Source of the DNA: Leptobrachium leishanense
Lineage: Eukaryota; Chordata; Amphibia; Anura; Megophryidae
DNA: 64,000 bases
Direction: 5' to 3'
NCBI GenBank assembly: GCA_009667805.1
Contig: CM019064.1
Coordinates: 379,747,120-379,811,119, forward strand
The notes beneath the pieces are model-generated. The model searched no databases, was not told the DNA's origin, and saw nothing but the letters and a program-made list of their open reading frames with translations. Position 1 is the first letter of the stretch; the number at the start of each line of letters is the position of its first letter. This document shows, one piece after another, positions 46,800 through 57,851 of the stretch. The position numbers and the translations under genes are program-made.

Positions 46800-47140
46800 A
46801 GGGCTGAGGTTATTGTGACAGCAGATCAGAAATTACTGTTTTGTGGGAGGGTTAACGTAATGGCTAAAAAATGGTTCATATAGTGGCAAGGCAGGGGTTA
46901 ATCTAATGGAAGGGCTGGGGTTAAGCTTGAAAGCAGACAGTTACTAATACAATGGCCATGCAGAGGTTAATGTGATGGGTGGGTAGAGGTAATTGTGGAG
47001 GCAATTCAGGGGTTAATCAAAAGGGTGGGCAGTGGTTAATTTGATGTTAGTGCACCAGTTAATGTAAATGCAATAGAGGGGGTTAATGTATAGCCACAGT
47101 GAAGCTGTTAATGTGGTTTCAGTGCAAGGGTTAATCTGCA
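46800..47140. repeat. Degenerate minisatellite of GGGGTTAATGTGATGG type
   Basis: About a dozen loose copies containing GGTTAATGT at roughly 25-35 bp spacing. The T-A-A core recalls telomeric DNA but the unit is longer and irregular. It is part of the hAT-like element. Confidence 0.7.
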
Positions 47141-47600
47141 TTGGGATGGCTCGTCAGAGGTTGTCAGAATGGAAACTATAGAGCAATGAAAAGTAAGAGT
47201 AGCAAAAAGTCCACCCCCAGCTCAGGCACTCAGCCCCGGCCTGGAGCCAGCTCAGCCAATCGCAGCAACCTCCTGCAGCACAGCCAAGCCTGGCAAGCAT
47301 TTGGCACAGACAATCACATCTACCTCCACAAAGCACAGCCGATCACAAGCACCTGGGGTGGGGGAGAAGATGACACCCAGCTCGCAAAATCTTGAGTGAC
47401 ACATGGCGGAGAATTGGAGCACCTCGCATTAGTGACAGTCACCAGAAAAATAAAATATGTAAATAATAAAACCCCGGGACACAGACACACACACTTACCT
47501 ATGGATGTCTCTTGTCACACTGCTCACTTGTCCTCATTCCTCTTCCTAGAGCGCGGGGACAGGAAGTGCAGGAGGAAGGGGAGGAGGCAGACTGGCAGCC

Positions 47601-48727
47601 TGTTACATCTCGGTCCTGCCCCCTGCTGGTTGTAGCAGGGATTCATGTTTTTTGGTTTTCAGGCTCTACAGACTATCTGTTGGGCTGGGTGGTCTGCGGT
47701 CACATGACCTTCTCAGCCCTATATATAGGCCCAGTAAGTCTCTTGCTCCCTGGGTCTGGATAGGTTACACCTATTAAGTTCCTGCTCCTTGTTCTTGATA
47801 TATAACTCACTGTTCTTGATATAATATTGTATTCCTGATTACTCGTGTATGACTTCTAGTTCTGGCTATTGGATTACTCTTACGTCTGTCCCCTAATGAT
47901 TTGGACCACTTTCTTGTATGTGTTTAGTTAATGTGTATTTGCTCAGTAGATCTTTTGGTCACGAAATCAATAGCTACTGAGCAGTATCTAGTGTTCTCTT
48001 GTTGTCTGATCTCCCTGGAGGGAGTGCCAGGATCAGCAGTTCTGTTCACAGTATTTTTCAGGTACCAACGAGTTCTGCCTGCACTCCGTTGAATCCATTC
48101 AAACCTCAGTCTGTCCTGTTGAGAATTACTGTGTGGATATTACGCTGTTTCAATTGTTTTAGTGATTTAACCCCCTGCTGGTTGCTGGGTTGATCACTCG
48201 CCGTTTGGGTTTTGTCCCTTCATGTTTAGGGGTATTGTTTGTAACCCTCCGGGGTCCCTTTACCCAGGCTACGACTCCTGTTTATGTTTTTGCAAAGACC
48301 ACGGTCACAAACTATTGTTCATTTCTGTTTTGTTATTTCTTATCGCATCTCTTCAATCTTCAATACTTGAATACTTCACGGACTGTCATTCCACTTATGG
48401 TGTTTCTGATTGTGTCCTAGGTAATCTGTTGGTCTCGAAACCTTCAGAGTTTAGAGACAATTCAGTTAGTCCTTGTATGTACCAAAACGATTGGTTTCTG
48501 CATTCTGTTTACCCTTGCCCTGAATCTGTATTTAGAGTGAGAAATTATACCCAGTGCAGGGCTTCCTCTTGTGCCCGTCACCTGCACTATCACCTCTGTT
48601 TCTGTTTATGTTAGTGTGTGCTGGATTAAACATTATGAAACAAACCATAAACCTGCCTCAAGGGCTCAAATACTGTATATGTGCAATGAAGGGCCTTCCC
48701 TGGCATCTGCCCGGGACCCCTGTGACA
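47601..48727 (+). repeat. Solo LTR, 1127 bp, CAGCC duplication
   Basis: It begins TGTTACATCTCGGTCC and ends ACCCCTGTGACA, with CAGCC on both sides (47596-47600, 48728-48732). It has a TATA box (CCTATATATAGG near 47719-47729) and ATTAAA (48625-48630), giving U3-R-U5 in plus orientation. The open frames inside are not recognised as proteins. Confidence 0.85.
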
Positions 48728-49872
48728 CAGCCCCAGTTCCTTTCGCACAAAGCCACAAACTGCAATGCAGCATGGACGGGCCAGCCCTGTGGATGATCCG
48801 GAGGTGGATGGGGGGGGGGTGAGGCATCATCACACAGACCAGCTCGCCTCCCAACACCACATGACTGGCACAGAGGCTGGAACGTAGTCTCCAGACAGCC
48901 TGCTGTGTGCGAGGAATCATTCGAGCAGGCGGCAGTAGCGGCTGCCTGCTTGGACCTGCAGCTGAGCTGAGACCCCAGTCCATATACAACTGACTCTCAG
49001 CCTGTCAGTCATTGTAGGTGGGCCAATTTTCAGGAAGGGGCCTGGAGCGGCCGCTCCATCCGCCCCCTACCTTAATCCGGCCCTGGTCACAATACAAGGT
49101 CTCATATTGTCCTACCTCATGAATACACGTCATAACTCATATATAAGAAACACATGAAAAGAAAACACCAAAGAAACATAAAGAATGAAAAAATACAAAT
49201 GAGGAAAACCTGCTCAGTGAGACAACGCGGCAGAGACAGAAACTCAACGTTTCGACTGTACAAGCCTGTCAAGGGTATAGAATGGTACAAACATTACATG
49301 TATTTATACTGTGTATAATCAGCTTAATAAGTGATTGTGTACATCCCTGAGGCAATCCACGTGTGCACTGTGGGACCCAGCGGCCGCTGATGATGACGTC
49401 AGAGGGGCATGCGTCAAGATTGGCAACAGGACCCTCCCCATCAAAGCAGGACAAAGCGCATGCGTGGGCCAATCGGGGCGCATGCGCGTCGTAACTGCAT
49501 GGGAGTGGACCAAACCTCGGAGTGGAGGAACACCATACTAGTTGGTTCCCAACATAAAAACTGGGGAGGGGAGAAAAAGTTGGTAAATGCATCAAGAGAA
49601 GGGAACGTTTAATTACCAACCACGCACAATAGGCCCTCATATGGCAGCATAACAAGATAGACCCTCATACAGCAGCATAACCTAAACTGGGCTGAAAAAA
49701 GGCCATGCATATATTTAAGTACAATACTCAGAAGTGCCCTGCTGGGGAACTAGAAAAACTCAGTTCATATATAAAATAATAAAGGATAATAGCCTAAAAA
49801 ATATATGAACTCAAAAGAAAAAAGGAGAAGGAAAAAGTATATCTAACGAAAAAAACTAAAAAATACATTTAT

Positions 49873-50579
49873 GGGCTAAATTACATTCCTAACGCTAACA
49901 CGGGGGTGCTAGGGAGGAAAAACTGCGCCTGCAAGTTTCCCCCTAGCACCCCCGTTTTAGCGTGGAATTACAATACAGGCTTTAAAAAAGGCGCAAAGCC
50001 CCGGGATGCTCGTGGCAGCTCTGAGTGTCGCCACGAGCATCCACTCGATGGACTCCATAGGTCTCCATTGAGCCAGACGCCGATGGTCACATGCCTCGCG
50101 AGATCCGGCCGGTCAGCGTAGTGATACGCAGGGGGAGACTGAGGAACTTTTTCCCCCCAGTCTCTCCCTGCTCCCACCGGACAGAGGAGGCGGATGGAGC
50201 CGCGGTCCACGCTGCGTGACAGGAGGTGAGTATCTGATTTGTTTTTTTTATTGTTTTGGATGTGTTAACGGATTCTGCAGAAGCGGAATCCGTTAACACC
50301 AAGTCCAGGCTGTGGTTAACTTTTTGCTAACCACAGCTGGACGTTAATCAGTGCTAGTAGATTGTAATACTAACGCTGATTAACACCTTGTACTCCCTAT
50401 TGTTAAATATAGGGAGCGCAAAGTACAGTAACCTTGCGCTGAAAAGCGCAAGGTACCAAACACAAACGGGTTACTTAATTCATTAGCGTTTGGATTGTAA
50501 TATGCGGTAGCCACCGCGGCTAACGTTAATGCTCACGCAGGTGAGCATTAACGTTAGCACCAAGATTGTAATGTGGCCC
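49873..50579. mobile_element. Harbinger-like MITE, 707 bp
   Basis: Ends GGGCTAAATTACATTCC and GATTGTAATGTGGCCC are imperfect inverted repeats; the flanking trinucleotides are TAT and TAC. The interior has fold-backs (GGGGGTGCTAGGG / CCCTAGCACCCCC, GGATTCTGCAGAAGCGGAATCC). It is the same family as 56342-57041, whose flanks are TTA. Confidence 0.72.
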
Positions 50580-50919
50580 TACGTGTATAAATATGACAAT
50601 ATTTTCTCATAAAATCCCAATGTACTGTGGATTAAATTTAAGCAAAATCAAATTAAATTAATTCCGGGTGATCTTCTGTATTATGCATAGGTGATGTGTT
50701 CATATACAATTTTCAGCAACAATAGAGGTCCAAGTCGATCCCAAGTAAAAAAACTTAACATCCTGATGTCAATCTAAATCCTCTACTTCCACAAAAGTAA
50801 AGTGGTGATGAGTTCCATATGTAGTGACTATCCAACCGGGATGACACAACTGCAAACCTAAAAACAGAAAAAACAAATATAATTAAAATCAAAAACACAA
50901 ACAAAGGAGATGCCAACAA

Positions 50920-51526
50920 TTACAAGAAAGGGGATAAGTCCTTATCTTCATTGAGCCCCAATGGAGCCAGAGTTTGTAATTCGTAGATCCATTGCAGCTC
51001 CCGTCTTCTTAACCTGTTTTCCCTATTACCACCTCTCTTGGGAGTTGGAATCCATTTGATAGCCATGTAACGTAACTGTGCCACCATGTGGCCTGCCGCA
51101 TTAAAATGTTTTGCCACCGGAGACTGTTGTCTGTGTGTGCGTATGTTACTCTTATGCTCCCTTATACGCACAGTTAGGGGCCTCTGTGTCTGACCCACAT
51201 AGCCAAAGCCGCAAGGGCATTTGAGAAGATATACTACATGATCCGTTTGGCAATTCATCCGTGTCTGTATGCAATATTTTTTTACCTGTGCGTGGGTGCG
51301 GAAAGCTAGATCCCACAATTACTCCATTACAGTGTCCACACTTATGCATACCTGCTTGTGGTTTCAGAAAACCGTGTTCCATAAATGTAGTGTTATGGTG
51401 GCCCCCTTCAGGAGCCAAAGGGGGGTCCTTGCTCCTGAGTGTATTAAGCCCTTTAGTCGGGTATGTGTCTCTCTTCATACTGCAGAACCCTGTACACAGG
51501 ATTAAACAGAACCAGACAAGACACAC
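50920..51526 (-). pseudogene. Penelope GIY-YIG endonuclease domain
   Basis: The frame 51318-50920 (132 residues) has VVYLL at residues 28-32 and YVG at 40-42, the paired GIY-YIG signature, followed by RPLTVRIREHK with the conserved Arg and His, then an ENRLRRRELQWIYELQT helix typical of Penelope endonucleases. Just upstream in a different frame (51526-51152) are HKCGHCNGV and FPHPRTG, the zinc-binding linker, so a frame change near 51265 separates finger and nuclease. The domain nicks target DNA for retrotransposition. An LTR-like insertion separates it from the RT. Confidence 0.9.
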
Positions 51527-52283
51527 AAGGAAAGCCCTGCACTGGGAAAAAGGTCCTTAGGATGGACTTCCAATTATACAGGGTGGGGGTGAACACAAGA
51601 AAGCGTACACAAAGAAATAACAGGGTTAAACCAGACTCGACAAGGAATATCTATCAACAATGGAACAAGAAAGAGATCCTTGAGATGGTCTCTATAAATA
51701 GAACAATGAGCTGTTGCACTAGATAAAACAAACATAAACCAGAAAAATAGATTGGACAGAAATTAATTCAGCAGGAAGCAGGGAAGGACATAACTAGAAC
51801 GCGAGGTTATGCTGCAACCAGCAAAACCAACAGGATACCCAGAAATAGGTCTCACACCAGAATAAACAAACGACAGAGTGGTACAAACATAAACCAGAAT
51901 ACCACACAGACAAATCACAAATGGGATTAAGAGAAAGAATGGTCAGCATACACAGCCAGGAGTCATGATTATGAACCAAGATATCTCAAAAACACGGTAC
52001 CAGGGGTAATCACAAGAATCGTCAGAATACAGAGCTTGAAGTCAAAAAACCAGGAAGTCAAAATGCAATATACAAATTCAGGAACTCAGCAATGGAGATC
52101 TATACTGGATCAGGGAACCATTGCACTGACTCTCATTTAAATAGGGTAGTGCAGGTCATGGGACCACAGATCTGGTCAGACGCTGAGACTCCAAGGGCGG
52201 AGAGCCAGACAGATTAACTCTATAAACCATGAAGGCTGAGAAGAGCTCACAGCACCAGGGGACCTGGCTGGGGGAACGTAACA
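51491..52283 (-). repeat. Probable solo LTR inserted in the Penelope element
   Basis: Read on the minus strand it begins TGTTACGTTCCCCCAGCC and ends about CCTGTGTACA, with CCCTATTTAAATGAG as a TATA-like box. Style and ends resemble the LTR at 47601. The Penelope frame is open on both sides and broken only by this segment. I could not find a convincing 5-bp duplication (TGTAT on the right, AACCC on the left), so limits and class are uncertain. Confidence 0.5.
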
Positions 52284-52360
52284 TGTATAGCCTGTGGCCT
52301 CATGTCCATGTTTTTAGTCAGAAATTCGCCCAGATTACAAGGGCGTTTGAAGGCCATCAT

Positions 52361-54060
52361 TTATTTATCCTGGAATAGATCAGAGATCTTGCGATCAGTT
52401 TGCAAAATGTGCCAGTGCTTGTTGAGAATATGTTTGATCTTTGAAGATCCCGCGCTGTAAGTAGTGATGCAAGGTAACCTAGATTGTACCATCTGTGTTT
52501 TAGGTTTTGGCAAGTCTTCTTGTTTGTATCCCCATGCTCTCTGTTGAAATCCTAAAAGGACATCAGGGGAATACCCACAAGCTATAAAGTCATTGACCAT
52601 TTTATCACTCCTATGATTATAGTCTTCTTCAAGACTGGTGTTGCGTCTTACCTGAAGAAACTGCCCATAGGGCAGATTTTGAATTAAAGGTCTCGGGTGG
52701 AATGAATTGCTGTGTAAATATGCTAATCTATCCTTAGGTTTGGTAAACAGATCAAAACTAATCAGACCATCACTCACCTGTAAGGACACATCCAAGAAAT
52801 GCAACTGTTGTTGGCTGTACTCCAAAGTGAACTTAATTGTAGAGATATGTGAGTCCAAACGATGGTGAAAAGCGAGCAGAGAATCAAAATCACCAGTCCA
52901 AAGAAAGAAAATGTCATCAATGTAACGAAACCACACCTTTGCAAAGTTGCCAAAAGCCTCATCCGGATAAACAAAAGCATCTTCAAAGGCACTCATGAAC
53001 AAGTTAGCATATGATGGCACCACACTTTAACCCATTTTAGTGCCTTGGGTCTGTAAATAAAACTCACCTTCAAAGTAAAAGTAAGTTTTATTCAAAATGA
53101 GCTGCAAAAGCTCCATAAGAAATGATTTGTAAGAGTCTGTGATATCAATGGTCTGTAACACACTAAAGATCACTTCCATGCCCTCATGATGAGGGATTGA
53201 TGTATACAGGCTCCCCTCATCAATGGAACATAAGAACGTGCCTTGAGGGATAGATAGATCCTTGATTTTCACGATGAAATCTGCAGTGTCACGTAAGTAC
53301 GTTTTTGGTCGTTGATACCAGTGGCTGTAGATGTTGGTCAAGGAAAATCGATAGTGGTTGAAGGACCGACCCACACCCCGAAACAATCGGCCTGCCTGGA
53401 GGATTCTGCAGATCCTTGTGGATCTTTGGCAGTAAATAAAAATAAGGTACTCTGGGGGATTCAATGTTAAGAAAAGAGTGGTCACGCTTTTGAGATCAGA
53501 TTTTCTAAGGCATTATCTGTAATGTCCTTAATCTCTGCTTGTATCTGCCAACAGGGGACATGTCCTAATTTAAAATAATGAAATTCATTCTGGAGTTGTC
53601 TGTATGCCTCCTGTAGATATTTAACAGTGTCCATAACCACAATTGCTCCTCCCTTGTCTGCATGGCAGATAGAGTGGCATCATCCTACAACTCTCTCAGA
53701 GCCTGTCTCTGCTGATATGTAAGATTATTGAAATTCCTTTTGTTAGTTGTCCATTTGATCTTATCCACCTCAATGTACCATACGAATATAGGTCTCTAGC
53801 GTGAATTTACTTGTTGGTCTACACTTGGACAGATTAAACGAAGATTCAGCTGGAGACATGGTCTGGGGTGCTGACAGTGTATGTACCTCCATCTCCTGTA
53901 AATGAAAAAAAGCCTTTAGACGAATGGTTCTGAAGAATTTCGCAAGGTCAACATCTAGTTGTAATTTGTCACCATTGAATTGTGGGACAAAATTCAGACC
54001 TTGATTGAGAAGGGATTCCTGTGTGGTGATTAATCACCAGTATTTCGGTTTCTGCCTCAC
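52361..54060 (-). pseudogene. Penelope reverse transcriptase, frameshifted
   Basis: The N-terminal block includes HADKGGAIVVMDTVKYL (about 53670-53620), a hallmark of Penelope proteins, with several stops around it. The frame 53485-53027 holds FLCSIDEGSLYTSIPH (the first catalytic Asp block) and ends QTQGTKMG at a stop. The next frame, 53023-52361, continues VPSYANLFMSAFED and has the catalytic YIDD at 52913-52924, then LHFLDVSLQV and a basic C-terminal region. Only a stop and a one-base shift separate the two RT frames. Penelope RT copies its RNA at a nicked or telomere-like end. Confidence 0.9.
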
Positions 54061-54218
54061 CCTCCCCGGGTATCTCGGAGTCACGTAATCAACTCTCGCC
54101 TCCTCGGTGCTGTATTGTGGAAGGGTATGAGCCCTTTCTCTTGCTCTTCCCCCTCCTAAAAAAAGTAAAAAATCCTTGCTAGTACTTGAAGCGTCAGAGG
54201 ACAACTCGTTGTCATAGT

Positions 54219-54244
54219 GCCATGGAAATAATGGCGAAACGCGT
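54219..54244 (+). ncRNA. Hammerhead-like relic at the Penelope 5' side
   Basis: GCCAT-GGAAATA-ATGGC forms a stem II hairpin followed directly by GAAACGCGT, the layout of the 3' half of a hammerhead. The CTGATGA core that should precede it is not conserved (CATAGT). It is likely a decayed copy. Confidence 0.4.
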
Positions 54245-54270
54245 GTTGGTCTCTATTTTTATATTTTAAC

Positions 54271-54755
54271 AGTTTACTCTAGAGCTTTGGGGATCTTTCG
54301 ATATTTATGCTGATTTATTTGGAGATTTATATAATTTATTTTTCCAACTGGACTCCTGGTATATTGCTCCACTCTTGTCATTTTCTTTTCACCTTGCTCC
54401 TCTCCCTCTTTAGTTACAAGGACAGACTAGAAAGCATATAATTACTGATAATGAAGATGCCCTGGATTATATCTATGTTTGAAGTATAGTGAGTTGTGTG
54501 AGAGTTCAATGGGCGAGGTCTTATTTGGTGATACCACATTATTGAGATAGAGGGGAGCAGTGGATTTGTGTTGCTTTGAGTTCTTTCTTTAGTTGATTGT
54601 TATATATACATCTTCCTCATCTAGCCCTTGTTTAACTCTTAATTTGATCCTTTCAAAGGATCAGATAACATACACAATGTTGTGTGCTGTTGTTTTTTTT
54701 ATTTTTTCATTTATTATTTTTCAATAAAGAGTTTGGTTATAAAAACTGTGGGCTG
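54271..54755. other. AT-rich leader, probably Penelope 5' region
   Basis: No coding match. AGAGCTTTGGGGATCTTTCG near 54282 resembles GCGACTTTGGGGATTAGACG at 63362 beside the palindromic Penelope repeats, suggesting a shared 5' region. Confidence 0.4.
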
Positions 54756-55068
54756 CATTACAATAATCATGCTAAAACAGGGACGCTAAGGAGGAAAACC
54801 TGCGAATTTTAGCGTGATATTACAATGAAGGCGCCAAAAAGCTGCCTGCATTGTTAACAGGCACTAAGCCCCGGGATGCACGCGGCAGCGCTAAGCTCCG
54901 CCGCACGCATACTCTCCATGGAGTCCATAGGACTCCATTGAGGCAGACCCTGGCGGTCACATGACCTGCCGGATCTCGCCTCGCGAGATCCGGAAGGTCG
55001 GCGTAGTGATCCGCAGGGAGAGACTGGGGGACTTTTCCCCCCGTCTCTCCCTGCTCCCGCCGGACTTA
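54756..55068. mobile_element. Truncated Harbinger-like MITE
   Basis: GGGCTGCATTACAATAATC begins as at 49873 and continues with the same interior (CCCCGGGATGC, GGAGTCCATAGGACTCC, CTCGCGAGATCCGG) to the CGCCGGAC segment, where homology stops. Only the left half is present. Confidence 0.7.
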
Positions 55069-55361
55069 TTATTTCATTAAAGGCTGAGCCAGTTGTTGCT
55101 GTCTGTACTAAATACACCTCCAGATCTGTGTGTTGCCTCATTTCTGGGGATATTATCATCACGTGTACCCGTCCTTAAGTTTCAGCTAAGGGCTGGAGAA
55201 AGGCACGAAAGATTGCTGGTGAGAGAACAGGGGTCCAGCAAGGAAGCGACATTAACAGATGTGACCCATGCAGGTACAGAGATCTGTTACATCTCCCAAT
55301 AGGTGTTTAAACCAATAAAAATATATTAAAATGTGTCTAAATAATAGAAAAGATCCTTTCA

Positions 55362-55968
55362 AAATTATTATTATTATTCTTTATTTATAAAGCGCCAGCA
55401 TATTCCGCAGCGCTGTACAATAAGCACAGTATAGACAGGGTTACAATACATTGAACAACATTTGACAAACAGTACAGGAGGAGATGAGGGCCCTATTCCC
55501 GTAGGAACTCACAATCTGGGAGGGTTGGGGTTGGAAACAGGAGGAGAGGACTGTAAGGTGAGAGTGATTGATGGTTGCGTCAGTGAGTTGGGTGGTAGGC
55601 TTCCCTAAATAGGAACGTTTTAAGGGAGTGTTTGAAGGAAGAGAAGTTAGGGGAAAGTCTGACAGTACGAGGGATAGCGTTCCAGAGAGTGGGGGCTGCG
55701 CGTGAGAAATCCTGCAGTCTATCATGGGAAGAGGTGATGCGGGGAGAAGCTAGGCGCAGGTCACTGTTTGACCTTAGGGAGCGGGCTGGGGTGTATTTGG
55801 TGATTAGTGAGGACAGGTAGTGGGGAGCTGAGTTAGTGAGGGTTTTGTAGGTAAGGATAAGGATTTTGAACTTAATTCTGCAGTGGATGGGGAGCCAGTG
55901 AAGGGACTCGCAGAGGGGAGCGGCAGAGACAGAGCGGCGCGTGAGGTGAATTAGCCTGGCGGAGGCAA
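55362..55968 (-). pseudogene. LINE-2 3' end (minus strand)
   Basis: It starts on the plus strand with ATTATTATTATTCTTTATTT and AAGCGCCAGCATATTCCGCAGCG, the reversed L2 tail. Going right it encodes on the minus strand the L2 C-terminus (PLKRSYLGKPTTQLTDA). It is the same subfamily as 57852-58592 in the opposite orientation. It has several stops and no RT core. The short stretches on either side (55069-55361, 55969-56338) show no gene. Confidence 0.85.
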
Positions 55969-56341
55969 AATAATAAAAAGGTGTACTACAGAATAAAAAA
56001 ACTACCTTTTAAACAAAATCTGTGTTAAATATCTCACAGATTTTACAATCAGTCAAAAATAGGAGTGAATGTGTCTTGTGTGGTGACACAGAGGCTGTGC
56101 TAATTCCATATATCGTCAAAAGCTGTCTGTTGAATATCTCACTGGCCAAGAGAGTCTCCGGATAATGTTTCAACTGCATTCTGTATTTGGAGAAGTGAAT
56201 AGCTGCTTCTCTATATAAGACTTTTAGCAGGAATGAGAAGTAAATTACTTTACTGGTTTCTAACCAAAGAGGGCAGACCATCCCTGTAGCTGAGAACTAC
56301 CACCGGGTTCATGTCTATTTCTACCTGCATGCAAAGACTTA

Positions 56342-57041
56342 GGCCCCTATTTCGCTCTTAGCGTTAAAACGCGGGCGCAGGGGAGGAAAAACTGCACCCG
56401 CAGTTTCCCCCTTGCGCCTGCGTTTTAACGCCAGATTACAATGCTGGCGCAAACAATGCTGCCTGCATTGTTATCAAGCGTTAAAAATCAGGATGCTCAC
56501 GGCAGCGCTGAGCGCAGCCGCGAGCATCCACTCGCTGGAGTCCATAGGACTCCATTGAGGTCCTCTCTGCCGGTCATGTGACCGCGAGATCCGGCCGGTC
56601 GGCGTAGTGATAATTTTTCCCCCTGTCTTTCCCTGCTCCTGCCGGCCGGAGGATGCGACCGGAGCCGCGGTCCTCACCGCGGGACAGAGGGCAAGTATAG
56701 GACTCGTTTTATTATTTTTACAGCTGTATTAACGGATTCTGCAGAAGCGGAATCCGTTAACACCAGGTTCTGGCTCTGGTTAACTTTTCGTTGACCAGAG
56801 CCAGGCGTTAATCACCGCTGGGACATTGTAATCCAACGCTGATTACCACTTTGCGCTCCCCATGTTAAGTATAGGGAGCGCAAAGTGCAGTGACCTCGCA
56901 CAGAGGAGCGCAAGGTACCAAACGCAAACGGGTTTTTTAACCCGTTTGCGTTTGGATTGTAATATGATGCACATAACGCGGCAAACGTTAATGCTCACGC
57001 AAGTGAGCATTAACGTTTGCGTTCACATTGTAATAGGGACC
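56342..57041. mobile_element. Harbinger-like MITE, 700 bp, TTA duplication
   Basis: Ends GGCCCCTATT and AATAGGGACC, flanked by TTA on both sides (56339-56341, 57042-57044), as expected for PIF/Harbinger. Internal fold-backs include AAACGCAAACGGG / CCCGTTTGCGTTT and GGATTCTGCAGAAGCGGAATCC. It is the same family as 49873-50579. Confidence 0.82.
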
Positions 57042-57044
57042 TTA

Positions 57045-57851
57045 TTGTCTCAGCTGTTACATTCATTCTGTCTTGAAGCTGTCTTGGACGAAGTCTTTGA
57101 ATAAACCATCTATTCTTTTTATAATTCTCGCCTGTAAGTAAAGAGTCTATGTAGCGCACTGAATGTATGGATGTAATTGCCCACTGCAACCAAAGCCCAG
57201 AAGACCATACGTATGAATGACTCAGAGAGTGTTATTATAGTGTTATTTTTCAATTGGGAAACAAAAATTTTATCTAAAAATACAAAAAAATACAGAAAGG
57301 TGTTCTAAAAAAAATAAAATGGATTTTTGCTGAAAATGAAAAGAATAAAAAAAAATTTTAAAAGAAAATTAAAAATGATATTACTTTTTTGTATTGAAAC
57401 CAAAGGGATTCACGTTTTTTTTTAAATTCTCTATATATATGTGTATATGTCAGAGACAGCGAATACTGTATATAATAAAAAGAATGGCCACGCAGGACTA
57501 GCATGAAATATCCACAAAAACAGAAAAACTATATAAAGGGCTAGTCATCACATCCATTATACTAAAAGCGCCTAAATAGGTAAAGCAGGACCCGTATGAG
57601 ATATCCATAGAAACAGACACAATGATATACAGGGCCAGTAATCACATCCAATATAGTGAAGAGAAAAAACCCGAACAGGCCGAGTCAGGTACGAATAGAG
57701 CGGATAGAGTCATGGTAGACATCCAAAAGGCTCACCTGGGCCAACCCAAGCGACGTATGCTGAAACAGTGGGCTGAAAAATGACGATCAGGGAGACCACA
57801 ATCAGGAGAGCTCCCACCTCGATGCAAAGTCTGCTCCCCACTTCCGGGGGT
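57045..57851. repeat. AT-rich stretch with a loose ~90-bp tandem repeat
   Basis: 57240-57420 is A/T-rich with no frame. 57480-57660 holds two or three loose units sharing GGGCTAGTCATCACATCCA / GGGCCAGTAATCACATCCA and ATATCCAYAGAAACAGA. No gene is visible. Confidence 0.45.

Larger units (their letters stand above)
42194..49085. mobile_element. hAT-like element, 6.9 kb with nested insertions, GTCACAAT duplication
   Basis: Ends CAGGGCTGGATTAAG and CTTAATCCGGCCCTG are inverted repeats (14 of 15). An exact 8-bp duplication GTCACAAT flanks them (42186-42193, 49086-49093). Inside are ATCACAGAGCTCC minisatellites (42275-42590, 43320-43375, 45528-45660), a GGATACCCAGG tandem (about 45780-46030) and a GGGGTTAATGTGATGG tandem (46800-47140), interrupted by a CR1-like LINE and two solo LTRs. 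No hAT transposase is seen. Confidence 0.88.
49094..54270 (-). mobile_element. Penelope-like element with GIY-YIG endonuclease, interrupted
   Basis: On the minus strand the order is: an N-terminal region (about 54060-53490), RT (53485-52361), an LTR-like insertion (51491-52283), then a CxxC finger and GIY-YIG endonuclease (51526-50920). This is the Penelope order. A hammerhead-like sequence CAGTCGAAACGTTGAG lies at the 3' side (49244-49275, minus) and GAAACGCGT at the 5' side (54236-54244, plus strand). A Harbinger-like MITE (49873-50579) lies in the 3' part. The outer limits are estimates. Confidence 0.82.

Noticed and set aside
48190..48822. Open frames of 76-130 codons
   Set aside because: They lie inside the solo LTR at 47601-48727 or just beyond it and have low-complexity, unrecognised content.
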